Shown: piece by piece, positions 1 through 8,272 of the stretch
Numbering within the stretch: position 1 is the first letter of the stretch
Layout: the number at the start of each line of letters is the position of its first letter
Assembly (NCBI GenBank): GCA_035544675.1
Contig: DATKCA010000276.1
Location: 1 to 12,546, forward strand
Length of the DNA stretch: 12,546 nt
Reading direction: 5' to 3'
DNA from: DATKCA01 sp035544675
GTDB taxonomy: Bacteria; Acidobacteriota; Thermoanaerobaculia; Gp7-AA8
Program-made: the position numbers and the translations under genes
The notes under the pieces: generated by a model
Databases searched by the model: none
Told to the model about the DNA's origin: nothing
Seen by the model: only the letters and a program-made list of their open reading frames with translations

Positions 1-18
1 GAGCCCCGAGCCCTGAGT

Positions 19-24
19 TACAAT
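19..24 (+). promoter_or_regulatory. Probable -10 box of the ahcY promoter (TACAAT)
   Basis: TACAAT lies 45 nt before the ahcY ATG within the string GAGTTACAATGCGCCC. It matches five of six bases of the bacterial -10 consensus. A very similar string occurs upstream of three other genes in this window. Any -35 box would fall before the first base of the window, so it cannot be checked here. The start site would lie near base 31, giving a short leader of about 40 nt. Confidence 0.5.
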
Positions 25-69
25 GCGCCCTTTTCACGGGATCACTTTTCAGCAGGAGCTAATCCGTTC

Positions 70-1569
<1,500 letters not shown>

Positions 1570-1591
1570 CGCAACCGGATCCCCATAATGA

Positions 1592-1628
1592 AAGAAGGGC
1601 GAGCGCGACGCTCGCCCTTCTTGTGTTT
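1592..1628 (+). terminator. Rho-independent terminator of ahcY
   Basis: A perfect 14-bp stem pairs 1592-1605 with 1609-1622 around a three-base CGA loop, and is followed by GTGTTT. It begins 22 nt after the ahcY stop codon. The A-rich left edge and T-rich right edge could also let it work on the other strand. The next gene's -10 box (1628-1633) starts at the last base of the T-run, so terminator and promoter are packed together. Confidence 0.85.
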
Positions 1629-1633
1629 ATGAT
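1628..1633 (+). promoter_or_regulatory. Probable -10 box for the small basic protein gene (TATGAT)
   Basis: TATGAT sits in GTTTATGATGCTCGC, 35 nt before the TTG start at 1669. It resembles the elements before ahcY, sdhC and the sensor kinase. A -35 at normal spacing would fall inside the ahcY terminator stem and has no good match to TTGACA there, so the promoter may depend on extended -10 contacts. It was inferred from pattern recurrence and position. Confidence 0.45.
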
Positions 1634-1655
1634 GCTCGCGCACAATGATTGGTGC

Positions 1656-1661
1656 AGGAGG
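1656..1661 (+). promoter_or_regulatory. Consensus ribosome binding site selecting a TTG start
   Basis: A full AGGAGG is followed by 7 nt and then TTG at 1669. The in-frame ATG at 1645 lies upstream of this site and has no comparable Shine-Dalgarno sequence, so the TTG is the better start. Confidence 0.8.
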
Positions 1662-1668
1662 TTTTGAA

Positions 1669-2115
1669 TTGGCAAGACCACGTCGTAAGTCCACCAAGCC
1701 GCAGTTGACCCCGGGGCAGGCGAGTTACGTATTGGACCGGCTCATCCGTGACCGGCGCGTCACGAAAAGCGAGGTCTCCCGCTACATGTCCGAGATGGAG
1801 AGCGAGATCGGATTCCTCGAAAAGCGACTCCAGGCACTGAAGGAAGCGGCGGGGAATGTCGTCAGAATGATCAGCAAGGGCCGGCGACGGGGACGTCCCG
1901 CGGCCGCCGCAGCAGCGGCAACGCCGGGCCGTCGCCGTCGCCGCCGTGGAAGCGCAGTCACCGCCGAACAAAAGGCGTCGCGCCAGCTGCAGGGTCGTTA
2001 TCTCGGGTTGATCCGCCAGATTCCGGCATCGCGGCGCGCTCAGTACCAGCGCATCGCCAAGGAAAAGGGCCGCGAGGCCGCCGTCAAAGAGATGGCTTCA
2101 GCGCTGGGGAAATAG
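1669..2115 (+). CDS. Small Arg/Ala-rich basic protein with AT-hook-like core, unknown function
   Basis: A protein of about 148 residues that I do not recognise as a named family. Residues 12-65 look alpha-helical and heptad-like (TPGQASYVLDRLIRDRR, then a Glu/Met-rich helix ending FLEKRLQALKEA), suggesting a coiled coil. Residues 69-94 are a strongly basic linker with GRRRGRPA, containing the RGRP core seen in AT-hooks, then a run of Ala and a run of six Arg after PG. Residues 98-146 form another predicted helical segment (QLQGRYLGLIRQIP, then basic helix). There is no signal peptide or membrane segment. The composition resembles histone H1-like or other nucleoid-associated bacterial proteins, so DNA or RNA binding is plausible but inferred. 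The TTG start is chosen on a perfect AGGAGG 7 nt upstream; an ATG at 1645 would add eight residues. The gene has its own putative promoter and is followed by GC hairpins, so it is probably transcribed alone. Confidence 0.8.
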   Translation: MARPRRKSTKPQLTPGQASYVLDRLIRDRRVTKSEVSRYMSEMESEIGFLEKRLQALKEAAGNVVRMISKGRRRGRPAAAAAAATPGRRRRRRGSAVTAEQKASRQLQGRYLGLIRQIPASRRAQYQRIAKEKGREAAVKEMASALGK

Positions 2116-2123
2116 TGTGAAGA

Positions 2124-2140
2124 GCCGCCGATCCGGCGGC
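2124..2140. terminator. GC hairpin between convergent genes, possible terminator
   Basis: A 7-bp stem pairs 2124-2130 with 2134-2140 around an ATC loop, starting 8 nt after the stop of the small basic protein gene. On the plus strand the following bases are not T-rich. On the minus strand the stem is followed by TCTTCACACTATTT, so it may serve mainly the minus-strand IPT gene. Confidence 0.45.
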
Positions 2141-2148
2141 AGTTGTGA

Positions 2149-2182
2149 GGAGCGCCGCCGGCCAGGCGGCGCTCCCCATTTT
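2149..2182. terminator. Strong GC hairpin between convergent genes, probable terminator
   Basis: A perfect 11-bp stem pairs 2149-2159 with 2165-2175 around a GGCCA loop, followed on the plus strand by CCATTTTCCC. It lies between the ends of two convergent genes (2115 and 2186), where a bidirectional terminator is expected. The U-tract is weak, so rho-independent activity is not certain. Confidence 0.6.
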
Positions 2183-2185
2183 CCC

Positions 2186-3280
2186 TTACTGCGGTGTGAT
2201 CAATGTGACGCGCTGCGTCACGTTGTTCGTAATGCTGATGAACGGCCAGAAACGGCTACCCGCGGTGAGCGGCTCGATCTCCACTCGAATGAGGGCCGGG
2301 CGCGGGAGCGGGCCTGGAAGCAGATCCGTGAGCGCGCTGGAATCCGCATACGCGGCCTGCGAGCGGAACTCTCCGCTCTGGTTCGTGGAGGCCACGAGCT
2401 CGAATTCCGAGACGGGCTGGCCTGTCCCTGAGCCGGCGACCTCCTCGTAGACGCGAACGCGGAATCGCGCCTCGGTCTGCGCGAGATCATAGATCCGGAG
2501 GTGGAGCCGATAGGCGCCCTCCAGGGGCACGGCGTGCAGCTGCACGGTCTTCGCGCGCAGATCGCGCTCACGCACTACGGGCACTTCGGCGCCGGCGTCG
2601 ATGTCGCCGCGCGACTCGTCGTAGATGCGAAGGTTCGTCGAGGTGTCGTCGACCGCGTTTCTGCTCGCAAAGAGAACTCGCGACGGATTTGGCGCCGGCG
2701 CGGTGAAGAACGGCGGCAGATTGTGCAGCGTCTCGCCGCCATTGACCGTGTGCGTCAGCGGAAACACCGCCGGACAGACTTCCGCCGGAGGGCACGGCCA
2801 TGGAGCCAGACTCAGCGGTTCACTGCCGTTGTGGCGCAGCCAGAAGTCTGTCTTCCAGCGCGAGCCGTGCGCACCCGGCACCGTACCGTCGAGATAGATC
2901 GGCAGCAGCAGACGATCGTAACTGGCTTCGCTCGAAGTCGTGTACGTGAACGTTTTTTTTGCGGTTACAGTGCGGCCGTCGGGCGTCTGGAGGTGAACAT
3001 CGACGACTCCTGCCGGATGGGCCGGCGTCCTGACGACGATGACTCCGCTGCTCTGGAACTCGCCTTCCACCGTGGTGGTGTCGAACGTGACGAGCGGCGG
3101 ACATGGCAGGATGCATGCGACGTTAGCGCCGAGCTCATCGCCGCTGATGGCGACGAGGATCCCCCCGCTGGTGGGACCGGCGGCGGGCTCGATGGAGCGA
3201 ATGACCGGGGTCTGGGCGAGAACTGCAATGGGGAAGATGGACGATAAGAGAGTGAGAACGGGTAACCAACGTGACTTCAT
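2186..3280 (-). CDS. Secreted IPT/TIG-domain protein of unknown function
   Basis: A 364-residue exported protein. The first 22 residues form a clear signal peptide: MKSRW, a hydrophobic stretch, and a VLAQ-like cleavage site. Residues 24-114 read as one IPT/TIG immunoglobulin-like domain (PVIRSIEPAAGPTSGG near the start, FTYTT at the end) with a Cys-x3-Cys pair around residues 56-60. The remaining residues, about 121-364, form a beta-rich module beginning YDRLLLPIYLDG and GSRWKTDFWLRHN. I associate this style with large families of secreted proteins in Acidobacteriota, from memory and without a search. No enzyme motif is visible, so a surface or adhesive role is only a guess. The start is ATG 3280 because GAGGT lies 4 nt upstream on the minus strand; a GTG five codons earlier (3295) would place that site inside the gene. 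It is divergent from the GerMN lipoprotein gene with only 52 bp between starts. Confidence 0.85.
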   Translation of the reverse strand: MKSRWLPVLTLLSSIFPIAVLAQTPVIRSIEPAAGPTSGGILVAISGDELGANVACILPCPPLVTFDTTTVEGEFQSSGVIVVRTPAHPAGVVDVHLQTPDGRTVTAKKTFTYTTSSEASYDRLLLPIYLDGTVPGAHGSRWKTDFWLRHNGSEPLSLAPWPCPPAEVCPAVFPLTHTVNGGETLHNLPPFFTAPAPNPSRVLFASRNAVDDTSTNLRIYDESRGDIDAGAEVPVVRERDLRAKTVQLHAVPLEGAYRLHLRIYDLAQTEARFRVRVYEEVAGSGTGQPVSEFELVASTNQSGEFRSQAAYADSSALTDLLPGPLPRPALIRVEIEPLTAGSRFWPFISITNNVTQRVTLITPQ

Positions 3281-3284
3281 CTTG

Positions 3285-3289
3285 ACCTC
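3285..3289 (-). promoter_or_regulatory. Ribosome binding site deciding the IPT gene start
   Basis: On the minus strand GAGGT is followed by CAAG and ATG. This favours ATG 3280 over the upstream GTG at 3295. The same bases read TTGACC on the plus strand (3282-3287), a possible -35 for the divergent gene, but no convincing -10 follows at the right distance. Confidence 0.65.
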
Positions 3290-3315
3290 ACACACGAAAT
3301 ATCCGGCTCCATGCC

Positions 3316-3324
3316 GGGAAGGAA
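3316..3324 (+). promoter_or_regulatory. Ribosome binding site deciding the GerMN lipoprotein start
   Basis: GGGAAGGAA lies 8 nt before ATG 3333. It supports that start over the downstream ATG at 3402, which has no Shine-Dalgarno sequence. Starting at 3402 would also remove the basic n-region of the lipoprotein signal. Confidence 0.6.
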
Positions 3325-3332
3325 CAATCTGG

Positions 3333-4253
3333 ATGATCGGGCGGGCTCATGGGTTTCCATCGGGTCACGCGCCGGTCACGCGCCGGAAAACCTCAACAGC
3401 AATGCTCTTGATTTCCGCGCTGGTGGTGGCACTGCTACCGGCGTGCTCGCGGCCGGAGGCCTTACGCGAGGTTGAGCCCGCACCCGCGGTCAGTGCCGGT
3501 GCCCCGACGGACACCGCCAGCGCCGGTGAGGACACCGGAGCCTCTGCAGGCACCGCCAGCGCCGGTGAGGGCACCGGCGCCCCAACGATTGTTCCTGAGA
3601 TCAGCATCCAGCGCGTGAGCGCTGCGAATCCTCTGGTCATCGAGGGGCGGGCACGCACGTTTGAGAACAACGTCGTCGTGCGCGTCCGCGACGCCCGGGG
3701 ACGGTTGATTGTCGAAGACTTCGTGACGAGCACCGGGGAGATGGGGCAGCACAACCCGTTCCGCGCCGAGTTGTTCATCACCCGCGATCCCGGCGGGAGA
3801 GTGACGGCCGAGGCGCTCGAGTATTCCGCAAAGGACGGGTCGGAGAGGTCGCTCACCTCCTCAACGGTGAGCTATGCGGCCGGCCAGATTCAGGCCCGGC
3901 TCTTCTTCCCCGCTCGGAATCCCGGCGACTGCAGCGACGCGAAGGGCGTCATGCGCACCATGCCGAACAGCGTTTCGATGGCGCGACTTCTGGCCGAGGC
4001 ACTGCTGCACGGTCCGCTGGAGAGCGAGGGAGAGCTGTCGAACCCGTTCCCGAAGGGCTCGGACGTGGACAGCGTGGTGTTGCGCAACGGCATCCTCACG
4101 GTCGATTTGAACGACAGGTTGCGCAACGTCGGCGGATCCTGCGCGGCCCTGGCCATTCGAGCCTCGATCGAGCGGACGATGAAGACGCTGCCCTCCGTGC
4201 GCGAGGTCGTCATCACCGCGGGGGGCAGCCGTGAGCTGGCGCTCCAGCCTTAG
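3333..4253 (+). CDS. Gmad2-GerMN domain lipoprotein
   Basis: A 306-residue predicted lipoprotein. Residues 1-23 carry the basic n-region (TRRKTS) and residues 24-37 the hydrophobic core ending LLPAC, with Cys38 as the lipidation site. Residues 50-84 are a low-complexity Ala/Gly/Ser/Thr linker containing an imperfect 13-residue tandem repeat. Residues about 88-180 resemble the Gmad2 immunoglobulin-like domain (NPLVIEGRARTFENNVVVRV). Residues about 187-304 resemble GerMN (PNSVSMARLLAEALLHGP, then a DSVVLRNGILTVDLN strand). Both domains are known from spore-germination protein GerM and from envelope proteins of non-spore formers, where they are thought to bind peptidoglycan or other ligands. The function here is unknown. 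Cys200 and Cys270 within GerMN could form a disulfide. The gene overlaps the nucleotidase start by 23 bp, implying co-translation. Start 3333 is preferred; an open frame extends further upstream to 3039 but runs antisense to the IPT gene and is not credible. Confidence 0.85.
   Translation: MIGRAHGFPSGHAPVTRRKTSTAMLLISALVVALLPACSRPEALREVEPAPAVSAGAPTDTASAGEDTGASAGTASAGEGTGAPTIVPEISIQRVSAANPLVIEGRARTFENNVVVRVRDARGRLIVEDFVTSTGEMGQHNPFRAELFITRDPGGRVTAEALEYSAKDGSERSLTSSTVSYAAGQIQARLFFPARNPGDCSDAKGVMRTMPNSVSMARLLAEALLHGPLESEGELSNPFPKGSDVDSVVLRNGILTVDLNDRLRNVGGSCAALAIRASIERTMKTLPSVREVVITAGGSRELALQP
3512..3577 (+). repeat. In-frame 39-bp direct repeat in the lipoprotein linker
   Basis: Two copies of CACCGCCAGCGCCGGTGAGG occur at 3512-3531 and 3551-3570, spaced 39 bp, each followed by one differing base and then CACCGG (3533-3538 and 3572-3577). 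This gives a 13-residue repeat in the protein linker (TASAGEDTGA and TASAGEGTGA). The second copy can also fold into a 9-bp hairpin (3559-3567 with 3572-3580). Slippage at this site would change linker length in 13-residue steps without a frameshift. Confidence 0.8.
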
Positions 4254-5589
4254 GGAACCTCGATTCCTCTGCGCTCTGGTCATCCTCGTTGCGTTGCCCG
4301 CGGCGGGAGAGACGGTCACGCTGCTCCACTTCTCGGACTATCACTCCCACGCGTTGCCGTTTTACTCGGAGGGAAGGGGCGGGCAGGGCGGACTGGCCCG
4401 CGGGGCCGGTTTCCTCGCCAGGCACAAGCGGAATGGAGCGCTCGTCTTCAGCGGTGGAGACATGATGAACAAGGGAGCACCGGCGTGGTCCGACAAGTAC
4501 GGCTGCGTGGAGTGGTCCTGGCTGAATGGAATCGTGGACGCGATGGCGTTCGGCAACCACGACGCCGACTACGGCTGGGAAGCCTGGCTCCGCTGCAGGG
4601 ACAGCGTCCGCTATCCGATCCTCAGCGCGAACATCGAAGGCTTCCCTCGCTACACGATCCTCGATGCACGCGGAAAGCGCATCGGTGTGTTCGCGCTGGC
4701 CGGCTCGGACTTTCCGTCGCTGGTGCGGCTGCCGGAGCTGAAGTTCACCGATCGCATCGCGGCGGCACGCGAGGTCGTGAAGCGCCTTCGTGACGTCGAG
4801 CGCGTCGACGCCGTGGTGCTCATCGGCCACGAGCACGGAGGGGACGACCAGGCTCTGGCGCGCGCGGTGCCGGGCATCGACGTCATCTTCGGCACCCACG
4901 GCCACGAGAAAAAGGAGCTGGCGCAGATTCCCGGGACGGGCACGTGGACCATCGCGCCGTTCCAGTACCTCGCGTACGTGAGCCGCGTCGACCTGATTTT
5001 CACCGGTGGGAGGCTGACATCGGTGCGAGGCTCGCTCGTGCCGGTGGACGCTCGGATGCCGCTGCATCGCGCCATCGCCCGCAACGTGGGCCGCCTGCAG
5101 CGCGAGCTGGAAAAGGACCCGCAGTATCGCCACCTGTTCGTCCCGTTCGCCGCGCTCTCATCGCCCATCTCCGTCAACGCGCTCGGCCGGTTGACCGTGG
5201 GCGTGATGCGGGATGCGGCCCGCGCCGACGTCGCGGTCTCGACGCGCAGCAGCTTCAGGGGTGCGCTGCCGCCGGGCCCGATCGACCTCGAGACGCTGCG
5301 GGCGGCCATGCCGTACGACAACGAGCTCGTCGTCGCGGAGATGACTCCCGCCACGTACGCGAGGCTCCTCGAGATTGCCGCGGCCGCGGGAGAGAGTGAG
5401 TCGGGTGTCTATTCCGCGGGGGCTCCGGTGGCCGGCTCGGAACGGGTGACGGTGGCGACGACCGACTACCTGGCGCGGGTGGCGGGCGGCTATCGGGAGG
5501 TCTTCACGGCCAGCAGTCAGCGCGGCACCGGTCTTCGCATCCGCGAGCTTGTGCGCGAGCGCATCGTGGCCGGTGCGCGCGCACCTTGA
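4231..5589 (+). CDS. Exported 5'-nucleotidase/UshA-family metallophosphatase
   Basis: A 452-residue exported two-domain phosphohydrolase of the 5'-nucleotidase family, expected to remove phosphate from nucleotides or related esters outside the cytoplasm. A signal peptide covers about residues 1-26, ending LPAAGE. The metallophosphatase domain, residues 28-270, carries the two-metal ligands in the usual order: FSDYHSH (Asp36, His38), SGGD (Asp77), GNHD (Asn109, His110), IGHEH (His200) and GTHGHE (His223, His225). The C-terminal nucleotide-binding domain starts near residue 312 (NALGRLTVGVMRDAA, then ADVAVSTRSSFRG and MPYDNELV). The usual Asn-Ser-Gly-Gly-Arg loop is replaced by Ser-Thr-Arg-Ser-Ser-Phe-Arg, so substrate preference may differ. 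The start is GTG 4231, inside the end of the preceding gene, after a G-run, and gives an intact signal peptide. Exact substrate is unknown. Its stop codon overlaps the -35 box of the sdh promoter. Confidence 0.9.
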   Translation: MSWRSSLREPRFLCALVILVALPAAGETVTLLHFSDYHSHALPFYSEGRGGQGGLARGAGFLARHKRNGALVFSGGDMMNKGAPAWSDKYGCVEWSWLNGIVDAMAFGNHDADYGWEAWLRCRDSVRYPILSANIEGFPRYTILDARGKRIGVFALAGSDFPSLVRLPELKFTDRIAAAREVVKRLRDVERVDAVVLIGHEHGGDDQALARAVPGIDVIFGTHGHEKKELAQIPGTGTWTIAPFQYLAYVSRVDLIFTGGRLTSVRGSLVPVDARMPLHRAIARNVGRLQRELEKDPQYRHLFVPFAALSSPISVNALGRLTVGVMRDAARADVAVSTRSSFRGALPPGPIDLETLRAAMPYDNELVVAEMTPATYARLLEIAAAAGESESGVYSAGAPVAGSERVTVATTDYLARVAGGYREVFTASSQRGTGLRIRELVRERIVAGARAP

Positions 5590-5613
5590 CCGCGAGACTC
5601 CAGAAGTTATGAT
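5586..5613 (+). promoter_or_regulatory. Probable promoter of sdhCAB (TTGACC-16-TATGAT)
   Basis: TTGACC at 5586-5591 and TATGAT at 5608-5613 are separated by 16 bp, close to the housekeeping sigma consensus. The -10 is embedded in GTTATGATGCGGCG, matching the element seen before three other genes here. The -35 box overlaps the nucleotidase stop codon (5587-5589). The start site would be near 5620, leaving a leader of about 50 nt before sdhC. This is the best-supported promoter in the window. Confidence 0.7.
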
Positions 5614-5671
5614 GCGGCGTTCGAACGTGCAGACGCTCGTCTCATCCGAACATGCACGAGGTGATTTCCGA

Positions 5672-6349
5672 ATGACGTGGATAGGGAACTTCTATCGCTC
5701 CGCGATCGGCAAGAAAGCGGTCATGGCGATCACGGGCGTGATCCTGTTCGGCTGGATCTTTCTGCACATGGTCGGGAACATCAAGCTGTACCTGGGTCCC
5801 GAGCCCATGAACGAATATGCCCACTGGCTGCGCGCGCTGGGCGCGCCGGCGATGCCGGAGACCGGCGCGCTCTGGGCGTCGCGGATCATCCTGCTGCTGG
5901 CCGTGGTGCTGCACATCCACGCGGCCTGGGCGCTCACGATCATGAATCGCCAGGCCCGGCCGGTCGGTTATCGCGACCGCGAATACGTGACCGCGACTTA
6001 CGCCTCGCGGACGATGCGCTGGGGCGGCGTCATCATCGTTCTCTTCGTGATCTATCACATTCTGCATCTGACCACCGGCCAGGCTCATCGGAGCTTCGTC
6101 GAGAACGATCCGTATCACAACGTGGTGGCGGGATTTCTGGTGTGGTGGGTGGCCGCCGTGTACATCATCGCGAACCTCGCCCTCGGCTTTCACCTCTACC
6201 ACGGCCTCTGGAGCATGTTCAATTCGCTCGGCCTCAATCACGCGAAGTTCAATCCGTGGCGGCGCTATTTCGCCACGGCGTTCGCGGTGGTCATCGCCGC
6301 GGGGAACATCTCCTTTCCGCTGGCGGTGCTCATCGGGATCGTGAGGTAG
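5672..6349 (+). CDS. sdhC: B-type succinate dehydrogenase/fumarate reductase cytochrome b subunit
   Basis: A 225-residue integral membrane anchor of complex II, carrying heme b and the quinone site and passing electrons between the SdhB clusters and the quinone pool. Five hydrophobic segments are visible, at about residues 14-34, 67-91, 116-135, 152-176 and 200-222. That is the topology of B-type enzymes with a single large anchor and two hemes, as in Bacillus and Wolinella. Candidate heme ligands lie in LHMVGN (His32), VLHIHAAW (His81 or His83), YHILHL (His129 or His132) and FHLYHGLW (His174 or His177). The start is ATG 5672, with GAGGTGAT 6 nt upstream; an open frame reaching back to 5549 is only extension into the nucleotidase. 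sdhA begins 9 bp after the stop. No sdhD gene is present or needed in this type. Identification is firm; the direction (succinate oxidation or fumarate reduction) cannot be told from sequence. Confidence 0.95.
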   Translation: MTWIGNFYRSAIGKKAVMAITGVILFGWIFLHMVGNIKLYLGPEPMNEYAHWLRALGAPAMPETGALWASRIILLLAVVLHIHAAWALTIMNRQARPVGYRDREYVTATYASRTMRWGGVIIVLFVIYHILHLTTGQAHRSFVENDPYHNVVAGFLVWWVAAVYIIANLALGFHLYHGLWSMFNSLGLNHAKFNPWRRYFATAFAVVIAAGNISFPLAVLIGIVR

Positions 6350-6358
6350 GGAGCGAGA

Positions 6359-8272
6359 ATGGAACTGAATGCCAGGATTCCGGCCGGTCCGGTCGCCGAC
6401 AAGTGGTCGAAGGCCAAGTTGAGCTACAAGCTGGTGAACCCGGCCAACAAGCGCAAGCACGACATCATCGTCGTGGGTGCCGGTCTGGCCGGCGGGGCCG
6501 CGGCGGCCACGCTCGGTGAGCTGGGCTACAACGTCAAGTGCTTCGTCTTTCACGACTCGCCGCGGCGCGCCCATTCCATAGCCGCGCAGGGCGGGATCAA
6601 CGCCGCCAAGAACTACCGCAACGACGGTGACAGCATTTACCGCCTCTTCTACGACACGATCAAGGGTGGCGACTACCGCTCGCGAGAGAGCAACGTCTAC
6701 CGGCTGGCCGAGCTGTCGGTGAACATCATCGACCAGGCCGTGGCGCAGGGCGTGCCTCTGGCGCGCGAGTACAGCGGGCTGCTCGACAACCGCTCCTTCG
6801 GCGGCGTGCAGGTCTCCCGCACGTTCTACGCCCGCGGACAGACCGGCCAGCAGCTTCTCCTCGGAGCGTTCCAGGCGCTGGAGCGGCAGGTCGCCGCCGG
6901 AACCGTGACGATGTATCCACGCTACGACATGCTCGACGTCGTCGTGGTCGACGGCCACGCCAAGGGCATCATCACCCGCAACCTGGTCACGGGAGAGATC
7001 GAGTCGCATGCCGCCGACGCCGTCGTCCTCGGCACCGGCGGATACGCGAACGTGTTCTACCTCTCCACCAACGCGAAGGCGTCCAACGCCACGGCGATCT
7101 GGCGCGCCTACCGTCGCGGCGCCGCGTTCGCGAACCCCTGCTACACGCAGATCCACCCGACGTGCATCCCGCAGAGCGGCGACTACCAGTCGAAGCTGAC
7201 GCTGATGTCGGAGTCGCTGCGGAACGACGGACGCATCTGGGTGCCGAAGGCGGAGGGTGACCGGCGTCCGCCTCAGGTGATCCCGGAGGGCGAGCGCGAT
7301 TACTACCTGGAGCGGAAGTATCCGAGCTTCGGGAACCTTGCGCCGCGCGACATCGCCTCGCGCGCTGCCAAGGAAGTGTGCGACGAAGGACGGGGCATCG
7401 GCGGCAGCGGGCGCGGCGTCTACCTCGACTTCGCCGACGCCATCGCACGCCTGGGCCGCAAGACGATCGAGGAGCGCTACGGAAACCTCTTCGAGATGTA
7501 TCACGACATCACGGCCGAGGATCCTTACGAAGTGCCGATGCGGATTTATCCGGCGCCGCATTACACGATGGGCGGCACCTGGGTCGACTACAACCTGATG
7601 ACCACGGTCCCCGGCCTTTACGTGATCGGGGAGGCCAATTTCTCCGACCACGGCGCCAACCGCCTCGGCGCCAGCGCGCTGATGCAGGGCCTGGCCGACG
7701 GCTACTTCGTGCTCCCCGTGGCCATCGGCGACTACCTGGCCACGCAGTTCGGCAAGAAGGTCGCGGCCGACCGTCCCGAGTTCGCGAGCGCGATGGCGGA
7801 GACGCAGGACCGCGTCTCGCGGCTGCTGGCGGCGAAGGGCACGCGCAGCGTCGACTCGTTCCACAAGGAGCTCGGCGGGATCATGTGGGACCACTGCGGG
7901 ATGGCGCGCTCGGCAGACGGTCTCAGGAAAGCGCGAGGCATGGTCCGCGAGCTGCGCGAGCAGTACTGGAGCGACGTGCGAGTTCTCGGCGACGGAGAGG
8001 AGCCGAACCAGTCGCTGGAGAAGGCGGCCCGCGTGGCGGACTTCTTCGAGCTCGCCGAGCTGATGTGTGTCGATGCGCTGCATCGCGAGGAGTCGGCCGG
8101 CGGGCACTTCCGGGTCGAGTATCAGACCGCCGACGGGGAGGCGCAGCGCGACGACGACAAGTTCCTCTACGCGGCGGCGTGGGAGTTCACCGGCGTGGAC
8201 AATGAGCCGCGTCTGCACAAGGAGCCGCTCGTGTTCGAGGAAGTGAAGCTGGCTACGAGGTCGTACAAATGA
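6359..8272 (+). CDS. sdhA: Succinate dehydrogenase/fumarate reductase flavoprotein subunit
   Basis: A 637-residue catalytic subunit of complex II that interconverts succinate and fumarate on a covalently bound FAD at the membrane face. Visible motifs are the Rossmann GAGLAGG (residues 40-46), RRAHSIAAQGGINAA (69-83) with His72 as the expected FAD attachment site, ATGT-like VVLGTGGYAN (222-231), LAPRDIASR (327-335) containing the catalytic Arg330, HYTMGG (401-406) with substrate-binding His401, and GEANFSDHGANRLGASAL (424-441) with Arg435. The length fits B-type subunits, which are longer than proteobacterial SdhA. AGGGAG lies 5 nt before the ATG. The stop codon overlaps the sdhB start as ATGA, implying translational coupling. 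The order C-A-B is the usual one for B-type operons. Everything needed for activity is intact. Confidence 0.97.
   Translation: MELNARIPAGPVADKWSKAKLSYKLVNPANKRKHDIIVVGAGLAGGAAAATLGELGYNVKCFVFHDSPRRAHSIAAQGGINAAKNYRNDGDSIYRLFYDTIKGGDYRSRESNVYRLAELSVNIIDQAVAQGVPLAREYSGLLDNRSFGGVQVSRTFYARGQTGQQLLLGAFQALERQVAAGTVTMYPRYDMLDVVVVDGHAKGIITRNLVTGEIESHAADAVVLGTGGYANVFYLSTNAKASNATAIWRAYRRGAAFANPCYTQIHPTCIPQSGDYQSKLTLMSESLRNDGRIWVPKAEGDRRPPQVIPEGERDYYLERKYPSFGNLAPRDIASRAAKEVCDEGRGIGGSGRGVYLDFADAIARLGRKTIEERYGNLFEMYHDITAEDPYEVPMRIYPAPHYTMGGTWVDYNLMTTVPGLYVIGEANFSDHGANRLGASALMQGLADGYFVLPVAIGDYLATQFGKKVAADRPEFASAMAETQDRVSRLLAAKGTRSVDSFHKELGGIMWDHCGMARSADGLRKARGMVRELREQYWSDVRVLGDGEEPNQSLEKAARVADFFELAELMCVDALHREESAGGHFRVEYQTADGEAQRDDDKFLYAAAWEFTGVDNEPRLHKEPLVFEEVKLATRSYK

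Noticed and set aside
1..69. SAH riboswitch upstream of ahcY
   Set aside because: The leader from the putative start site is only about 40 nt and shows no extended pairing or known conserved core. More upstream sequence would be outside the window, and a covariance-model search would settle it.
3282..3305. Promoter for the GerMN lipoprotein from TTGACC at 3282
   Set aside because: No acceptable -10 box occurs 15-19 bp downstream; the nearest AT-rich bases (AAATATCC) are too close.
3039..3332. N-terminal extension of the GerMN lipoprotein back to 3039
   Set aside because: It would run antisense to the IPT gene's signal peptide and N-terminus and bury the lipoprotein signal inside the protein. 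ATG 3333 has a ribosome site.
5642..8218. Long minus-strand open frame (858 codons) opposite sdhC and sdhA
   Set aside because: It lies exactly antisense to two confidently identified genes, has a low-complexity His/Arg/Val-rich product with no domain, and is explained by the GC-biased third codon positions of the real genes.
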